59,406 bases of DNA from the NCBI GenBank assembly GCA_964544305.1, contig CAZJAZ010000011.1:1-59406 (forward strand), written 5' to 3'. The stretch is from JAFDWI01 sp964544305. Its GTDB lineage: Bacteria > Actinomycetota > Acidimicrobiia > Acidimicrobiales > Iamiaceae. The position numbers were made by a program, and so were the translations under genes. Positions 58,712 to 59,406 of the stretch are shown here, one piece after another. The notes under the pieces were generated by a model. It saw nothing but the letters and a program-made list of their open reading frames with translations. It had not been told where the DNA came from and searched no databases. The first letter of the stretch is position 1. Each line of letters opens with the position of its first letter.

Positions 58712-59406
58712 TCAACATCGTCGGTGGTGGCGTTGGCCCACAAGGTGTTGGCCGGTTGGGGTTGTCCAGTGGGGGATTTGGTTGTTGTCGAGGTGCATTG
58801 ACCAACCGGCACGGTGGGTGATGCCGTGATGATGTCGGCATAACGCCACAAGGTTGTTTTGATTGGTGGGGCCGCCGTGGTGCCAGTCTTGGATGTGGTG
58901 GTATTCGCACCAGGTGATAGGTGCGTCACATCCTGGGAAGGTGCAGCCGCCGTCTCGGATGGTGATGGCACGACGTTGCGCGATGGTGGCGAGGCGGTGG
59001 GTGTGGCCGACGTCAACGGGGATGCCCATGTTGTTCACGACAACGGCCCAAACGTCTGGGTCACAGCCCCAAACATCAGCGGCGGCTTGAGGTAACGGTT
59101 CGCCGTCGGTGTCGCATATTTCATGGTTGTGGGCGACAAGGGTGATCTCGGCTCGGGGAATCGAACCTGATCCTGGTTCGGCACCGACGGCGGTGCGCAC
59201 GAGTTCTGCGAGTGCCAGGGCACGTAGGGTAGAGCGGTTGGGGATTTCGAGGTCAGGGGTTTGTTCGTGGTCGCGGGTGTAACGGCGGAACAGTTCATCG
59301 GCTTTCGTGTTGATTGCGTGTCGTAACGCGAGGCCGTGTTCGCGGGTGAAGGTGCCATTGAGTTGGATGGTGTTGTCAATCGTGAGGGGCATCGACAATG
59401 TGTTTG
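58712..59406 (-). CDS. DUF222/HNH endonuclease-domain protein, 5'-truncated by window edge
   Basis: The frame is open to the window end, so the start is outside; about 231 residues are visible. The DUF222-like part includes FTREHGLALRHAINTKADEL and LRALALAELVRTAVG. A C-terminal HNH domain follows: RDGGCTFPGCDAPITWCEYH, HIQDWHHGGPTNQNNLVALC, RHHHGITH. The Cys pairs bind zinc and the His residues form the nuclease site. Such genes are multicopy in many actinobacteria; their role is uncertain (13E12-repeat-like or mobile-element-derived). Confidence 0.88.
   Translation of the reverse strand, partial: NTLSMPLTIDNTIQLNGTFTREHGLALRHAINTKADELFRRYTRDHEQTPDLEIPNRSTLRALALAELVRTAVGAEPGSGSIPRAEITLVAHNHEICDTDGEPLPQAAADVWGCDPDVWAVVVNNMGIPVDVGHTHRLATIAQRRAITIRDGGCTFPGCDAPITWCEYHHIQDWHHGGPTNQNNLVALCRHHHGITHRAGWSMHLDNNQIPHWTTPTGQHLVGQRHHRRC

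Noticed and set aside
1..59406. CRISPR array, insertion sequences or prophage genes
   Set aside because: No regularly spaced repeats, transposase, integrase or phage structural genes were seen; the only dispersed repeats are the three hairpins.

Overview
The window looks like a scaffolded draft contig (two runs of exactly 100 N) from a mid-to-high GC actinobacterium. The suggestive features are an IclR and a TetR regulator, LLM-type (F420-dependent-like) oxidoreductases, an SCO6745-family protein, a DUF222/HNH gene, a fused-ATPase ECF transporter, and many acyl-CoA dehydrogenases and ligases. A member of Acidimicrobiia is my best guess, but no rRNA or marker gene fixes the taxonomy. Genes are dense and often translationally coupled. 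No gene-free stretch exceeds 300 bases; the longest are about 200 bases (4422-4625, 39836-40046, 46726-46940).

Layout. 1-1674: end of an IclR regulator and an aldo/keto reductase. 1767-4421: a minus-strand, AT-richer, four-gene coupled operon encoding a secreted G1 (eqolisin) glutamic peptidase, a lipoprotein, a GNAT acyltransferase and a stand-alone acyl carrier protein. Its promoter appears to hold a G9 tract in the -35/-10 spacer. 4626-5278: a VapBC-type toxin-antitoxin pair. 5460-8202: greA, an alpha/beta hydrolase and a DUF2254 membrane protein. 8329-16608: leuB, ilvE, cimA (citramalate route to isoleucine), gltX, a DUF218 protein, tRNA-Gln(CUG), an SCO6745 protein, a KAS III-like gene and tRNA-Glu(CUC). 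16610-19774: GH1 beta-glucosidase, DUF488, enoyl-CoA hydratase, DoxX. 19864-25982: a complete branched-chain-amino-acid-type ABC importer with a degenerate adenylate-forming ligase embedded in it.

26052-38556 is mostly acyl-CoA metabolism: AidB-like dehydrogenase, thiolase, an HMG-CoA-synthase-like/OB-fold fusion that lacks the catalytic Cys, and an operon of two acyl-CoA dehydrogenases, an alpha-methylacyl-CoA racemase and a double-hotdog dehydratase. 38720-46725 holds two secreted proteins, an alcohol dehydrogenase, an acyl-CoA ligase plus hydrolase, a CBS protein and pabB/pabC. 46941-50763 is an operon of an isochorismatase-like pseudoenzyme, a FadD ligase, an LLM oxidoreductase and a TetR regulator. 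50745-59406 holds a serine beta-lactamase-like protein, an MFS exporter, a DUF364 protein with a possible iron box, a cobalamin-riboswitch-controlled ECF transporter, another LLM oxidoreductase and a DUF222/HNH protein cut by the window end.

The most interesting signals are these. (1) The protease/lipoprotein/GNAT/ACP operon with its possibly phase-variable promoter. (2) A palindrome YTGACG-N3-CGTCAG found just upstream of four lipid-catabolism transcription units, one of which encodes a TetR regulator, which implies a local autoregulated catabolic regulon for a branched or sterol-like acid. (3) A dispersed long hairpin (core TTTGACGCGTT) present three times at 3' ends of genes, with compensatory base changes in its stem. 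(4) Several pseudoenzyme-like proteins within otherwise intact pathways.
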